Source of the DNA: Macrothele yani
Taxonomy: Eukaryota; Arthropoda; Arachnida; Araneae; Macrothelidae
Direction: 5' to 3'
DNA: 64,000 nt
Assembly (NCBI GenBank): GCA_039090855.1
Contig: CM077034.1
Span: 11,548,984 to 11,612,983 of the forward strand
Position numbers and translations under genes: made by a program. The notes beneath the pieces were generated by a model. That model did no database searches. It had not been told where the DNA came from and worked only from the letters and a program-made list of their open reading frames with translations. Shown here one piece after another: positions 37,501 through 48,711 of this stretch. Numbering within the stretch: position 1 is the first letter of the stretch; each line of letters begins with the position of its first letter.

Positions 37501-40500
37501 GAAAACGCCCTTATTTACTACCGGGGGTCAGAAGGCTTAACGTGGCCATTCAATGCTCTATTAGATCAGATCAGATCATATGTAGAGGATTTTAGGAAGG
37601 GAGTGTCTGACCCCAGGTCTTAAACAACCCTTAGAAATAGGAAGCTAGGAGATTTGGGCTAGAGTGCCCAATAGGAAAGTGACACGGAAGTGAATTAGAA
37701 GACACCCTTATTTACTACCAGGGGTCAGAAGGCTTAACATGCCCATTCAATGCTCTAGTAGATCAGATCAGAGCATATGTAGAGGATTTTAGGAAGGGAG
37801 TGTCTGACCCCAGGTCTTAAACAACCCTTAGAAATAGGAAGCTAGGAGATTTGGGCTAGAGTGCCCAATAGGAAAGTGACACGGAAGTGAATTAGAAGAC
37901 ACCCTTATTTACTACCGGGGGTCAGAAGGCTTAACGTGCCCATTCAATGCTCTAGTAGATCAGATCAGATCATATGTAGAGGATTTTAGGAAGGGAGTGT
38001 CTGGACCCCAGGTCTTAAACAACCCTTAGAAATATTAAGCTAGAAGATTTAGGCTAGAGTGATAGATAAGTGACACGGAAGCGAGGTAGAAAACGCCCTT
38101 ATTTACTACCGGGGGTCAGAAGGCTTAACGTGGCCATTCAATGCTCTATTAGATCAGATCAGATCATATGTAGAGGATTTTAGGAAGGGAGTGTCTGACC
38201 CCAGGTCTTAAACAACCCTTAGAAATAGGAAGCTAGAAGATTTAGGCTAGAGTGATAGGATAAGTGACACGGAAGCGAGGTAGAAAACGCCCTTATTTAC
38301 TACCGGGGGTCAGAAGGCTTAACGTGGCCATTCAATGCTCTATTAGATCAGATCAGATCATATGTAGAGGATTTTAGGAAGGGAGTGTCTGACCCCAGGT
38401 CTTAAACAACCCTTAGAAATAGGAAGCTAGAAGATTTAGGCTAGAGTGATAGATAAGTGACACGGAAGCGAGGTAGAAAACGCCCTTATTTACTACCGGG
38501 GGTCAGAAGGCTTAACGTGGCCATTCAATGCTCTATTAGATCAGATCAGATCATATGTAGAGGATTTTAGGAAGGGAGTGTCTGACCCCAGGTCTTAAAC
38601 AACCCTTAGAAATAGGAAGCTAGAAGATTTAGGCTAGAGTGATAGATAAGTGACACGGAAGCGAGGTAGAAAACGCCCTTATTTACTACCGGGGGTCAGA
38701 AGGCTTAACGTGGCCATTCAATGCTCTATTAGATCAGATCAGATCATATGTAGAGGATTTTAGGAAGGGAGTGTCTGACCCCAGGTCTTAAACAACCCTT
38801 AGAAATAGGAAGCTAGAAGATTTAGGCTAGAGTGATAGATAAGTGACACGGAAGCGAGGTAGAAAACGCCCTTATTTACTACCGGGGGTCAGAAGGCTTA
38901 ACGTGCCCATTCAATGCTCTAGTAGATCAGATCTGATCATATGTAGAGGATTTTAGGGAGTGTCTGACCCCAGGTCTTAAACAACCCTTAGAAATAGGAA
39001 GCTAGGAGATTTGGGCTAGAGTGCCCGATAGGAAAGTGACACGGAAGCGAGGTAGAAGACGGCCTTATTTACTACCGGGGGTCAGAAGGCTTAACGTGCC
39101 CATTCAATGCTCTAGTAGATCAGATCTGATCATATGTAGAGGGTTTTAGGAAGGGAGTGTCTGACCCCAGGTCTTAAACAACCCTTAGAAATAGGAAGCT
39201 AGGAGATTTGGGCTAGAGTGCCCGATAGGAAAGTGACACGGAAGCGAGGTAGAAGACGGCCTTATTTACTACTGGGGGTCAGAAGGCTTAACGTGCCCAT
39301 TCAATGCTCTAGTAGATCAGATCTGATCATATGTAGAGGATTTTAGGAAGGGAGTGTCTGACCCCAGGTCTTAAACAACCCTTAGAAATAGGAAGCTAGA
39401 AGATTTAGGCTAGAGTGATAGATAAGTGACATGGAAGCGAGGTAGAAAACGCCCTTATTTACTACCGGGGGTCAGAAGGCTTAACGTGGCCATTCAATGC
39501 TCTATTAGATCAGATCAGATCATATGTAGAGGATTTTAGGAAGGGAGTGTCTGACCCCAGGTCTTAAACAACCCTTAGAAATAGGAAGCTAGAAGATTTA
39601 GGCTAGAGTGATAGATAAGTGACACGGAAGCGAGGTAGAAAACGCCCTTATTTACTACCGGGGGTCAGAAGGCTTAACGTGGCCATTCAATGCTCTATTA
39701 GATCAGATCAGATCATATGTAGAGGATTTTAGGAAGGGAGTGTCTGACCCCAGGTCTTAAACAACCCTTAGAAATAGGAAGCTAGAAGATTTAGGCTAGA
39801 GTGATAGATAAGTGACACGGAAGTGAATTAGAAGACACCCTTATTTACTACCAGGGGTCAGAAGGCTTAACATGCCCATTCAATGCTCTAGTAGATCAGA
39901 TCAGAGCATATGTAGAGGATTTTAGGAAGGGAGTGTCTGACCCCAGGTCTTAAACAACCCTTAGAAATAGGAAGCTAGAAGATTTAGGCTAGAGTGATAG
40001 ATAAGTGACACGGAAGCGAGGTAGAAAACGCCCTTATTTACTACCGGGGGTCAGAAGGCTTAACGTGCCCATTCAGTGCTCTAGTAGATCAGATCAGATC
40101 ATATGTAGAGGATTTTAGGAAGGGAGTGTCTGACCCCAGGTCTTAAACAACCCTTAGAAATAGGAAGCTAGGTGATTTGGGCTAGAGTGCCCAATAGGAA
40201 AGTGACACGGAAGTGAGGTAGAAGACACCCTTATTTACTACCAGGGGTCAGAAGGCTTAACATGCCCATTCAATGCTCTAGTAGATCAGATCAGAGCATA
40301 TGTAGAGGATTTTAGGAAGGGAGTGTCTGACCCCAGGTCTTAAACAACCCTTAGAAATAGGAAGCTAGAAGATTTAGGCTAGAGTGATAGATAAGTGACA
40401 CGGAAGCGAGGTAGAAAACGCCCTTATTTACTACCGGGGGTCAGAAGGCTTAACGTGGCCATTCAGTGCTCTATTAGATCAGATCAGATCATATGTAGAG

Positions 40501-43500
40501 GATTTTAGGAAGGGAGTGTCTGACCCCAGGTCTTAAACAACCCTTAGAAATAGGAAGCTAGGAGATTTGGGCTAGAGTGCCCAATAGGAAAGTGACACGG
40601 AAGTGAGGTAGAAGACACCCTTATTTACTACCAGGGGTCAGAAGGCTTAACATGCCCATTCAATGCTCTAGTAGATCAGATCAGAGCATATGTAGAGGAT
40701 TTTAGGAAGGGAGTGTCTGACCCCAGGTCTTAAACAACCCTTAGAAATAGGAAGCTAGAAGATTTAGGCTAGAGTGATAGATAAGTGACACGGAAGCGAG
40801 GTAGAAAACGCCCTTATTTACTACCGGGGTCAGAAGGCTTAACGTGCCCATTCAGTGCTCTAGTAGATCAGATCAGATCATATGTAGAGGATTTTAGGAA
40901 GGGAGTGTCTGACCCCAGGTCTTAAACAACCCTTAGAAATAGGAAGCTAGGAGATTTGGGCTAAAGTGCCCAATAGGAAAGTGACACGGAAGTGAGGTAG
41001 AAGACACCCTTATTTACTACCAGGGGTCAGAAGGCTTAACATGCCCATTCAATGCTCTAGTAGATCAGATCAGAGCATATGTAGAGGATTTTAGGAAGGG
41101 AGTGTCTGACCCCAGGTCTTAAACAACCCTTAGAAATAGGAAGCTAGAAGATTTAGGCTAGAGTGATAGATAAGTGACACGGAAGCGAGGTAGAAAACGC
41201 CCTTATTTACTACCGGGGGTCAGAAGGCTTAACGTGCCCATTCAGTGCTCTAGTAGATCAGATCAGATCATATGTAGAGGATTTTAGGAAGGGAGTGTCT
41301 GACCCCAGGTCTTAAACAACCCTTAGAAAGAGGAAGCTAGGAGATTTGGGCTAGAGTGCCCGATAGGAAAGTGACACGGAAGCAAGGTAGAAGACGCCCT
41401 TATTTACTACCGGGGCTCAGAAGGCTTAACGTGCCCATTCAATGCTCTAGTAGATCAGATCAGAGCATACGTAGAGGATTTTAGGAAGGGAGTGTCTGAC
41501 CCCAGGTCTTAAACAACCCTTAGAAATAGGAAGCTAGAAGATTTAGGCTAGAGTGATAGATAAGTGACACGGAAGCGAGGTAGAAAACGCCCTTATTTAC
41601 TACCGGGGGTCAGAAGGCTTAACGTGCCCATTCAGTGCTCTAGTAGATCAGATCAGATCATATGTAGAGGATTTTAGGAAGGGAGTGTCTGACCCCAGGT
41701 CTTAAACAACCCTTAGAAATAGGAAGCTAGGAGATTTGGGCTAGAGTGCCCGATAGGAAAGTGACACGGAAGCAAGGTAGAAGACGCCCTTATTTACTAC
41801 CGGGGCTCAGAAGGCTTAACGTGCCCATTCAATGCTCTAGTAGATCAGATCAGAGCATATGTAGAGGATTTTAGGAAGGGAGTGTCTGACCCCAGGTCTT
41901 AAACAACCCTTAGAAATAGGAAGCTAGAAGATTTAGGCTAGAGTGATAGATAAGTGACACGGAAGCGAGGTAGAAAACACCCTTATTTACTACCGGGGGT
42001 CAGAAGGCTTAACGTGCCCATTCAGTGCTCTAGTAGATCAGATCAGATCATATGTAGAGGATTTTAGGAAGGGAGTGTCTGACCCCAGGTCTTAAACAAC
42101 CCTTAGAAATAGGAAGCTAGGAGATTTGGGCTAGAGTGCCCGATAGGAAAGTGACACGGAAGCAAGGTAGAAGACGCCCTTATTTACTACCGGGGCTCAG
42201 AAGGCTTAACGTGCCCATTCAATGCTCTAGTAGATCAGATCAGAGCATATGTAGAGGATTTTAGGAAGGGAGTGTCTGACCCCAGGTCTTAAACAACCCT
42301 TAGAAATAGGAAGCTAGAAGATTTAGGCTAGAGTGCCCGATAGGTAAGTGACACGGAAGCGAGGTAGAAAACGCCCTTATTTACTACCGGGGGTCAGAAG
42401 GCTTAACGTGCCCATTCAGTGCTCTAGTAGATCAGATCAGATCATATGTAGAGGATTTTAGGAAGGGAGTGTCTGACCCCAGGTCTTAAACAACCCTTAG
42501 AAATAGGAAGCTAGGAGATTTGGGCTAGAGTGCCCAATAGGAAAGTGACACGGAAGTGAGGTAGAAGACACCCTTATTTACTACCAGGGGTCAGAAGGCT
42601 TAACATGCCCATTCAATGCTCTAGTAGATCAGATCAGATCATATGTAGAGGATTTTAGGAAGGGAGTGTCTGACCCCAGGTCTTAAACAACCCTTAGAAA
42701 TAGGAAGCTAGAAGATTTAGGCTAGAGTGATAGATAAGTGACACGGAAGCGAGGTAGAAAACGCCCTTATTTACTACCGGGGGTCAGAAGGCTTAACGTG
42801 CCCATTCAGTGCTCTAGTAGATCAGATCAGATCATATGTAGAGGATTTTAGGAAGGGAGTGTCTGACCCCAGGTCTTAAACAACCCTTAGAAATAGGAAG
42901 CTAGGAGATTTGGGCTAGAGTGCCCGATAGGAAAGTGACACGGAAGCAAGGTAGAAGACGCCCTTATTTACTACCGGGGCTCAGAAGGCTTAACGTGCCC
43001 ATTCAATGCTCTAGTAGATCAGATCAGAGCATATGTAGAGGATTTTAGGAAGGGAGTGTCTGACCCCAGGTCTTAAACAACCGTTAGAAATAGGAAGCTA
43101 GAAGATTTAGGCTAGAGTGATAGATAAGTGACACGGAAGCGAGGTAGAAAACGCCCTTATTTACTACCGGGGGTCAGAAGGCTTAACGTGCCCATTCAGT
43201 GCTCTAGTAAATCAGATCTGATCATAAGTAGAGGATTTTTGGAAGGGAGTGTTTGACCCCAGGTCTTAAACAACCCTTAGAAATAGGAAGCTAGAAGATT
43301 TAGGCTAGAGTGATAGATAAGTGACACGGAAGCGAGGTAGAAAACACCCTTATTTACTACTTGGGGTCAGAAGGCTTAACGTGCCCATTCAGTGCTCTAG
43401 TAGATCAGATCAGATCATATGTAGAGGATTTTAGGAAGGGAGTGTCTGACCCCAGGTCTTAAACAACCCTTAGAAATAGGAAGCTAGGAGATTTGGGCTA

Positions 43501-44078
43501 GAGTGCCCAATAGGAAAGTGACACGGAAGTGAGGTAGAAGACACCCTTATTTACTACCAGTGGTCAGAAGGCTTAACGTGCCCATTCAATGCTCTAGTAG
43601 ATCAGATCTGATCATATGTAGAGGATTTTAGGAAGGGAGTGTCTGACCCCAGGTCTTAAACAACCCTTAGAAATAGGAAGCTAGGAGATTTGGGCTAGAG
43701 TGCCCGATAGGAAAGTGACACGGAAGCGAGGTAGAAGACGCCCTTATATACTACCGGGGGTCAGAAGGCTTAACGTGCCCATTCAATGCTCTAGTAGATC
43801 AGATCAGATCATATGTAGAGGACTTTAGGAAGGGAGTGTCTGACCCCAGGTCTTAAACAACCCTTAGAAATAGGAAGCTAGGAGATTTGGGCTAGAGTAC
43901 CCGATAGGAAAGTGACACGGAAGCGAGGTAGAAGACGCCCTTATTTACTACCGGGGGTCAGAAGGCTTAACGTGCCCATTCAATGCTCTAGTAGATAAGA
44001 TCTGATCATATGTAGAGGATTTTAGGAAGGGAGTGTCTGGCCCCAGGTCTTAAACAACCCTTAGAAATAGGAAGCTAG
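16547..44078 (+). repeat. 27.5-kb satellite array, 193/197-bp monomers
   Basis: About 141 monomers, each starting near CATATGTAGAGGATTTTAGG. A long form (197 bp, ...GTGCCC(A/G)ATAGGAAAG...) and a short form (193 bp, ...GTGATAGATAAG...) alternate or occur in runs. The short form often has GTGGCCATTC and CTATTAGATC. Each monomer ends in a cluster of GATC motifs. No frame exceeds about 60 codons in any direction. Several higher-order periods coexist: about 1,568 bp in 19.4-23.2 kb, 3,710 bp linking 22.4-24.4 with 26.1-28.1 kb, 1,363 bp in 30.2-32.9 kb and 1,553 bp in 35-39 kb. It starts against a Tc1 relic and stops abruptly inside a monomer at 44078. Confidence 0.97.
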
Positions 44079-44944
44079 GGTGATCAAGGTCGTAGGATGA
44101 CCGAAAGCTACCGCTAAATGAACCTTTTACCATACATGACTCTGTCGCAAAATACTGTGATAAAAAAACAACACTATCCCCCAATTGATATAAAGACATA
44201 TCTGCAAACATATTTAAATTCCAATGTGAACAATCAAGGAGAGTTTTAGATTATGATTCCAGTATATTTTAGCCGCTGGACGTCCGAAGTACTAAACCTC
44301 TCCATGTCACATTTGGTCCAGTTGTCAGGAATCCCCCCTCCCCCTGTAATCTCGGACATACTTTATGGACGGCCCCTTACTTGTGTTACAGCTAGCAACA
44401 GATAGCACTTCAGGTCATTGAAAACAAAGCTGCTCCTGTTTTCTCTCAAAATAATTTCAAATTGGCTGAATGACTAAATGTCACATATCATGATTGGCGA
44501 AAACTTAAACCCTGCTACATCTGATGGTGAGAATTCCTTATCTTTTAAAGCAGCACAACTGCCAGTTGAAGTTCTCCGGAGAATGTTTTTTATTGTTGTA
44601 ATGGTTTCTAGGCCTGGATTTTTTAAAAATTTTTTTACGACATCTTGTGTTTTATGATTTCTCCAATGTGGCTGAGTACCTTTCCTAATATTTCAATCGT
44701 CTGACACACCACAAAACAAAATATTTCCATCAGTTCTCAGTCCTTCATCAGGAAACTTGTTAATAAATGCTTTTAATTTGGATGACATAGTTTATTTAAT
44801 TTTGGGCATGTCGATTTTCTTAATAACTTGAACAGGAAAAACAAACTTCTAACAGTGAAACGAACAGAATGATTTAGGAAGAAACAGTATCTATGAAAAA
44901 ACTAAACTTGTGTCTACACACTTTTAGGCACATTGATTCTTTAT
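44079..44944. other. Single-copy stretch after the satellite
   Basis: It contains a weak zinc-finger relic on the minus strand (next entry) and otherwise nothing recognised. The change from satellite to this sequence at about 44078 is abrupt. Confidence 0.4.
44475..44788 (-). pseudogene. Possible BED/CGGBP1-like zinc-finger relic of a hAT element
   Basis: From ATG at 44788 (minus) it reads MSSKLKAFINKFPDEGLRTD, then GNILFCG, with a stop soon after. Open sequence follows, including HWRNHKTQDVVKKF. The order F..KFP.EGL.TDG..LFC followed by H and H resembles the N-terminal zinc finger found in some hAT transposases and CGG-binding proteins. The second cysteine is not visible and stops interrupt it. 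This is a tentative call. Confidence 0.35.
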
Positions 44945-45010
44945 CAATTCTTTATTGTGGAATAACTTTTTTACGGGTCTTATAGAGGTTATTTTTCATC
45001 AAAGTTGGTT

Positions 45011-45049
45011 GTCAAATTTTTCAACTGAAGCCTAGTTCGTCATCAGGAC
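45011..45049 (-). ncRNA. Decayed hammerhead-like motif, PLE-B copy 2
   Basis: GTC, CTGATGA and the final GAC are kept, but changes in the helix II 3' strand leave only a 4-bp AACT/AGTT stem, and one A is added before the helix III position. It is probably inactive, and useful as a natural variant of 7824-7862. Confidence 0.4.
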
Positions 45050-45053
45050 TATG

Positions 45054-45970
45054 TCACTGGAGTAGTTGCTGCCACTCAATTCGAAGAGTCCATCCGCAAT
45101 TATCGTTAATTGTGGTACTTCTTCTTGCTATTTCGATCCCTTCTTCTAGTTTCCTCTTTACTAAGTTTGACTGGTGGGCGATTATTTTCACTGAGTCCCA
45201 ATTTATGGAGTGTCCACTTGCTTGTATATGTCTGTCTAGCCCTGTTTTGTTCCCAATGTTCCTAATAGCTGCTTGGTGTTCTTTCATTCGGACCTTAATA
45301 CTTCTCCCTTTTTCTCCTATATAGCTGAGTCCGCAGTTACAGTCGATGCAGTAAATTACTCCTTCCTGCAATTGGATGTCCAATTCTTTCTGCTTTAAAG
45401 CTGGCAGGAATTTCTTTATTTTGTTATATTAAGATCTGGAGCTAGCCTGATATTATATTTTGCTCCGATCCTTTTCAGTTTCTCGAAAAGTCCCTTGTGG
45501 TACGTAATTTTGCTGGTGAATTTGAAGTTGGTTTTTTCCTGCTTCTTTTTTGGCACTTGTTTAAATATTTTCTCAACATATGGGGAGGGGTAATTGTTTT
45601 CTGCCAATATTTCCTTTAATTCTTCTTTGTGAATATCTTTTTGAGTAGCTGAAGAGACCAGGATTTCAATTTTTTCCAAAAATTGTCTCGCCGTATTCGA
45701 TTTAATATAATCAGGGTGGAATGAGCAGAAGTCTAACATCTGCCCTGTGTTGGTGGGTTTTCTAAAAAGCTGAGTGAATACTTTCCCCTCTCTTGAGGTC
45801 AAGGTTATATCTAGGTAATTGATGCCATGGTCTTTTTCCTGTTCCAGGGTGTACTGCAAGGTATTCTCTAGTAAGTTAAATTCTGCCAGAATCTGAGAGG
45901 GTAGAGATTGGTCCACAGTATCTACTATAATTAGGACATCATCCATGTACCTTACATAGAGAGCAAACAA
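45054..45970 (-). pseudogene. PLE-B copy 2: RT C-terminus and GIY-YIG nuclease
   Basis: From 45970 (minus) the frame opens at FALYVRYMDDVLIIV, that is RT motif C. It continues through INYLDITLTSREG and FRKPTNT and the lysine-rich linker to about 45418. A 2-base insertion near 45425 shifts the frame, after which the GIY-YIG domain (GVIYC, LSYIGE) runs to the stop at 45054. The segment around 45620 is in frame here, which identifies the single-base loss in copy 1. Fingers and motifs A and B are absent, so the copy is inactive. Confidence 0.8.
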
Positions 45971-46152
45971 GGAGTGGCTAGCATATCATGAGATGAGTTT
46001 AGGATCACAGAGTTACAAGTGAAAGAAACTTTATGACTAATGTAGGTACAGTTTCCACTTTGAAACTTATCAGGGTAAAGTCAATATATGTTTCTCAATT
46101 GTAGAAAATGAAACATCAAACTTTGGATTTTCAAGAGAAAAAATGCAACAAC

Positions 46153-46164
46153 AAAGAAAAACTA
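46153..46164. repeat. Left target-site duplication of PLE-E
   Basis: AAAGAAAAACTA is repeated exactly at 49312-49323. Both lie in minisatellite-like sequence (GCAACAACAAAG before the left one, ATTGGTGTATTG after the right one), as if one minisatellite unit was split by the insertion. Confidence 0.7.
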
Positions 46165-46216
46165 TTAAATAAAAAGGTTAGTATCTACTAGCCCTTTAGT
46201 TTACATGGCTATCTAA

Positions 46217-46365
46217 ATAAATCAATAGCACTACTACTATTTCAATAACTTGTTTCACACGTTATAACATTTCTCGTGCTGAGTGCCCATTCATCGCTTA
46301 ATCTCCGCCTCTGTACATAATTATCGAATTCGGTAATTTACCAGTCAATAAAACAAAATTTTCAG
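46217..46365 (-). repeat. Inverted 3'-end arm of PLE-E
   Basis: It matches the reverse complement of 49165-49311 with few differences, sharing for example TCGTGCTGAGTGCCCATTC and its complement. Unlike the PLE-A and PLE-B arms it stops before the ribozyme motif. Confidence 0.85.
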
Positions 46366-46367
46366 AG

Positions 46368-46490
46368 CATACCATATCTACCACCCATCAGCAGTATACT
46401 AAAAAAGGAATTACGGCAGCATACAATATCTACCACCATCAGCAGTATACTAGAAAAAGGGATGCAAAAATCACAATATTGAAATTGCTG
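46368..46490 (+). repeat. Short tandem duplication at the PLE-E arm/body junction
   Basis: The segment reading ATCTACCACC...ATCAGCAGTATACT occurs twice, about 60 bases apart, just after the inverted arm, much as in PLE-A at 1014-1098. Confidence 0.6.
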
Positions 46491-46920
46491 AAACTGTAAT
46501 CGACAATTCAAGATTATTGACCACAGATAATTATGGCAAAAACCCATTACACAAAGCTGGAGTTTACAAAATTCCAACTATCAATCCTAAAGATGGTTGT
46601 TGGGACAAATATTATATAGGCAGTACCAAAAAAAGATTTGTTACGCGATTGAATGAGCATATGAACAACTGGACAAGAAAAGAAGTTAAAACCTCTCTTG
46701 TTCAACACTGCTTGGATGATGAGCTTATACCTGATTGGGAAAACTGCAAAATTTTAATGACGCACAAAAATCATAATCAAATCTTGTGGTCAGAAGCCAT
46801 TGCAATTGAGAAGTCCCAGAGTAAAAATTGTAATACTTCCACACCCAAAGAAATGCCATACCCCTGGAAATATCTTATAGACCAAGGAAAAAAAAAAGAA
46901 AAAAGAAAAAAAAAGAAATA
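46466..46920 (+). CDS. GIY-YIG endonuclease domain of PLE-E (partial)
   Basis: An open frame beginning within the truncated body reads KNHNIEIAETVID, then AGVYKIP (GIY motif near 46556) and YYIGSTKKRF (YIG near 46612). A basic helix with R..EH, a SLVQHCL block and the conserved Glu region SEAIAIEKS follow. Order and spacing match PLE-A, which shares EVKTSLVQHCL-like and KAGVY-like stretches. The frame ends in a lysine-rich tail. The Tc1 element inserted at a TA at 46921 just before the natural C-terminus. No RT part is present, so the domain is an orphan fragment of a nuclease that would nick DNA. Confidence 0.65.
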
Positions 46921-46922
46921 TA

Positions 46923-48464
46923 CACTGCCGGACAATTGCTAAGGATGGATGACAATAGCAACGATAGCAACCATAAAATGTAAGGCAGGAAAATGTGGAA
47001 ATTAGCATAAGTGCGGGATACAGTAAGACGTGTTGTGTGTATGCAAATTTTTGATTGCCGAACTTGTTCGTGACGTCATAGCGCTGATAAGAGATATAAA
47101 GGATTTGACGCGTATTGACCGTTGTTGTTCAAACGCTAAGTTGAAAGGGAAAGAATCAATTGACGAACTTGCAATTTTCAGTATGTCTTCCCGACATCAC
47201 CTAGATGATTTTACGCGTGGCCGTATTATTGGCAAGATTGACGAAGGGCGAAAAATAACAGATGTTGCCAGGGAGTTCGACGTGAGCCACAGTGTTGTTT
47301 CAAGGCTTTGGAAATCATTTCAAACAAATGGAGAGTGTAGCAAACGTCACGGGGGAGGTCGTGTTTGCAGTACGACACCTGCAGAAGATCGGTACATAGT
47401 GCTATCAACAAAAAGACACCGGCACAGCACAGCTAGTGAGGTAGAAAATCAGTCTATGGCTGCTACTGGCAAGCGGATCTCCCGAAAAACTGTCCCCAGA
47501 CGTTTGCATGAAGGAGGACTATATGCCCGCCGTCCTGTTGTGTGCATCCCATTGTCCAGACGTCACGGTACCGCCCGTTTGCAATGGTGCCATCAACATC
47601 GCAATTGGACTGATAACGACTGGTCTGCTGTCCTCTTCTCAGATGAGAGTAGATACAGTCTATCGTCTGATTGTCGACGACAACTGATCTGGCGTGATAG
47701 TGGCACTGCATATTGTCCAGCAAACATACAGGAAAGGGACCGATATCCGACATGTAGTGTCATGGTATGGTCTGGCATCGTGATCAATGGCCGTACGTCC
47801 CTCTATGTGCTTCGAACTGGGACTATGACTGGCCAACGATACATTAATGATGTTCTGCTACCTCATGTTCGCATGTTTCGTGGTACTGTCGGTGATAGAT
47901 TCATTTTCATGGACGACAACACAACATGTCATCGAACAGTCGCTGTCCAGGAAGTGTCTTGAGAGCGAGGATATTCAACGCCTCGTATGGCCAGCACGTT
48001 CTCCAGATCTGAATCCCATTGAAAATGTGTGGGATGCTTTGGGGAGGAGTCTTGCTGGTCGCCAATGCCCTCCAATAAACAAGAACACCCTCATCCGTGG
48101 ACTGACAGAGGAATGGGATAAATTACCCCAACAGCTGCTTGATAATGTTGTGCAAAGCATGACACGACGTGTGGAATCTTGCATCGCCCTCCATGGTGGC
48201 CATATCCCGTATTGACATCTTACGCCGGAACGCCTGCGGACGGTAATTGCATTTTTTTCACGTTTACGTATTCTGCACAAAATGGCCTGTTTGTCCCTTG
48301 AACACGTTCCAAAGCCTTCTGGATTTCAGAGCACAATAAATTGTCTTTCTTGTAATGTCCTGGCGTTCTGACATTATTTTATTTCACTTGGCATCCAACC
48401 ACACTTACCTTTTTATGCGCTATATAGCCGTTTATGATCCGTCCTTAGCAATTGTCCAGCAGTG
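46923..48464 (+). mobile_element. Tc1-type DNA transposon, copy 2 (1,542 bp), inside PLE-E
   Basis: The ends are CACTGCCGGACAATTGC and GCAATTGTCCAGCAGTG with TA at both sides (46921-46922, 48465-48466). Removing it joins the PLE-E body and tail. It is the same family as 8630-10169. One single-base insertion is the main defect seen, so it is the better preserved copy. Confidence 0.93.
47183..48215 (+). pseudogene. Tc1-type transposase, one frameshift
   Basis: I chose MSSRHHLDD at 47183 as the start because Tc1 relatives begin there, although the frame is open further upstream. The DNA-binding region is RGRIIGKI...VAREFDVSHSVVSRLWKSF, followed by a GGGR linker. The catalytic core has the first Asp in LFSDESRY, the second in FMDDN, and the final Glu in SPDLNPIENVWDALG, the Tc1 DD34E pattern. 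An extra A near 47952, compared with copy 1, shifts the frame between the second Asp and the Glu, so the protein from the first frame stops at 47962. The remaining frame runs to 48215. Total length of about 344 codons is normal for the family. Confidence 0.85.
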
Positions 48465-48667
48465 TATAATGAAACCATGAAGAAATGCAAACTTGAAATC
48501 ACGGGAATGACAATAATGAACCACCGAAGCGATAGACGGCGTGCTGCTGCATAGATACGGGAGTACGAGTGAACACAACGGGACTTGTCGACACCGGGGT
48601 TGTGAGTGAGACACAGAGGTCGACTGTACGAGACATCGTTGTTCAACATTGAGCAACGTACATTTTG

Positions 48668-48711
48668 CTGCTGAAGAAGACCGTGGCAAAGACGGGTCGA
48701 AACTAGTCCGG
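48668..48711 (+). ncRNA. Hammerhead-like ribozyme motif, PLE-E 3' region
   Basis: CTG (helix I), CTGAAGA (core), unpaired A, GACC...GGTC (4-bp helix II, extendable by GT/AC across a bulge), GAA, AC-TA-GT (2-bp helix III with TA loop), C (cleavage base), CGG (pairs with CTG, one wobble). Every core position fits a minimal hammerhead. It lies 450 bases downstream of the Tc1 insertion, in the untranslated tail. Confidence 0.6.

Larger units (their letters stand above)
44945..45972 (-). mobile_element. PLE-B copy 2, 5'-truncated
   Basis: The right (3') end is at about 44957, where GTGGAATAAC matches the PLE-B end. The copy runs on the minus strand and stops abruptly at 45972, just upstream of the RT YMDD motif. 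It is very similar to copy 1 but has a single nuclease unit, without the 230-bp amplification. No inverted arm or target duplication was found. Confidence 0.8.

Noticed and set aside
16547..44078. CRISPR-like or gene-cluster reading of the regular repeats
   Set aside because: Monomers are contiguous with no unique spacers, there are no cas-like genes, and the genome is eukaryotic.
44729..44765. CTGATGA near 44750 (minus) as another hammerhead
   Set aside because: There is no helix II or properly placed GAA, and the bases encode the FPDEGL part of a zinc-finger relic.
47226..47787. Minus-strand frames within Tc1 copy 2
   Set aside because: They are shadows of the transposase on the plus strand.
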